Part shown: one piece after another, positions 16,137-16,141 of the stretch
Layout of the letters: the number at the start of each line of letters is the position of its first letter
How positions within the stretch are numbered: the stretch's first letter is position 1
Assembly: GCA_021295675.1 (NCBI GenBank)
Contig: JAGWBY010000020.1
Coordinates: 493 to 16,633, forward strand
Length of the DNA stretch: 16,141 nucleotides
Reading direction: 5' to 3'
Origin: Candidatus Latescibacterota bacterium
GTDB lineage: Bacteria; Latescibacterota; UBA2968; UBA8231
Position numbers and translations under genes: made by a program
The notes under the pieces: generated by a model
Databases searched by the model: none
Told to the model about the DNA's origin: nothing
What the model saw: the letters and a program-made list of their open reading frames with translations, nothing else

Positions 16137-16141
16137 CAGCG

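Overview
The window is about 16 kb of compact bacterial DNA, fairly GC-rich by eye (estimated, not counted). It looks like a Gram-negative, aerobically respiring bacterium with a sodium economy: a complete Na+-translocating NADH:quinone oxidoreductase (Na+-NQR) locus, the beginning of an F-type ATP synthase operon, and a sodium:alanine/glycine symporter. I could not settle the phylum. An environmental lineage from the FCB or planctomycete side fits, but that is an inference from gene style only.

Positions 1-7073 read leftward (minus strand). The nqr genes run in the usual order A-B-C-D-E-F and are followed by the maturation gene nqrM and a strong intrinsic terminator (982-1010). Immediately after it come atpZ, an AtpI-like gene and the first 119 codons of atpB, which runs off the window. 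Three of these genes are broken. nqrA and nqrC each appear to have lost about 20 bases (a length of the form 3n+1) and so change reading frame. The AtpI-like gene carries an apparent +1 change. nqrB, nqrD, nqrE, nqrF and nqrM are intact, so the breaks are either very recent or assembly/sequencing artefacts.

Positions 7074-7383 form a divergent regulatory region containing a perfect 16-bp palindrome. It lies between nqrA and bioB.

Positions 7384-13051 are a biotin locus. bioB reads rightward. bioF, a compact BioH-like esterase gene, bioC, bioD and bioA read leftward in pathway order, and bioA overlaps the end of bioB tail to tail by 48 bases. Every junction in bioF-esterase-bioC-bioD-bioA is an overlap of 8-14 bases except one. 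At that one, a repeat element of about 214 bp with nested inverted repeats separates the esterase gene from bioC, which suggests insertion into a formerly tight operon.

Positions 13052-15578 hold a divergent promoter region, then panB (pantothenate synthesis) and an AGCS-family sodium:alanine symporter reading rightward. The last 560 bases hold the 3' part of an unrecognised gene on the minus strand.

Together the locus links Na+ energetics (NQR pump, symporter, possibly the ATP synthase) with supply of the biotin and pantothenate cofactors. I see no tRNA, rRNA, CRISPR array, transposase or phage gene. No wholly new system is evident. The features most worth a second look are the repeat element inside the bio operon, the clustered frameshifts, and the compact esterase.
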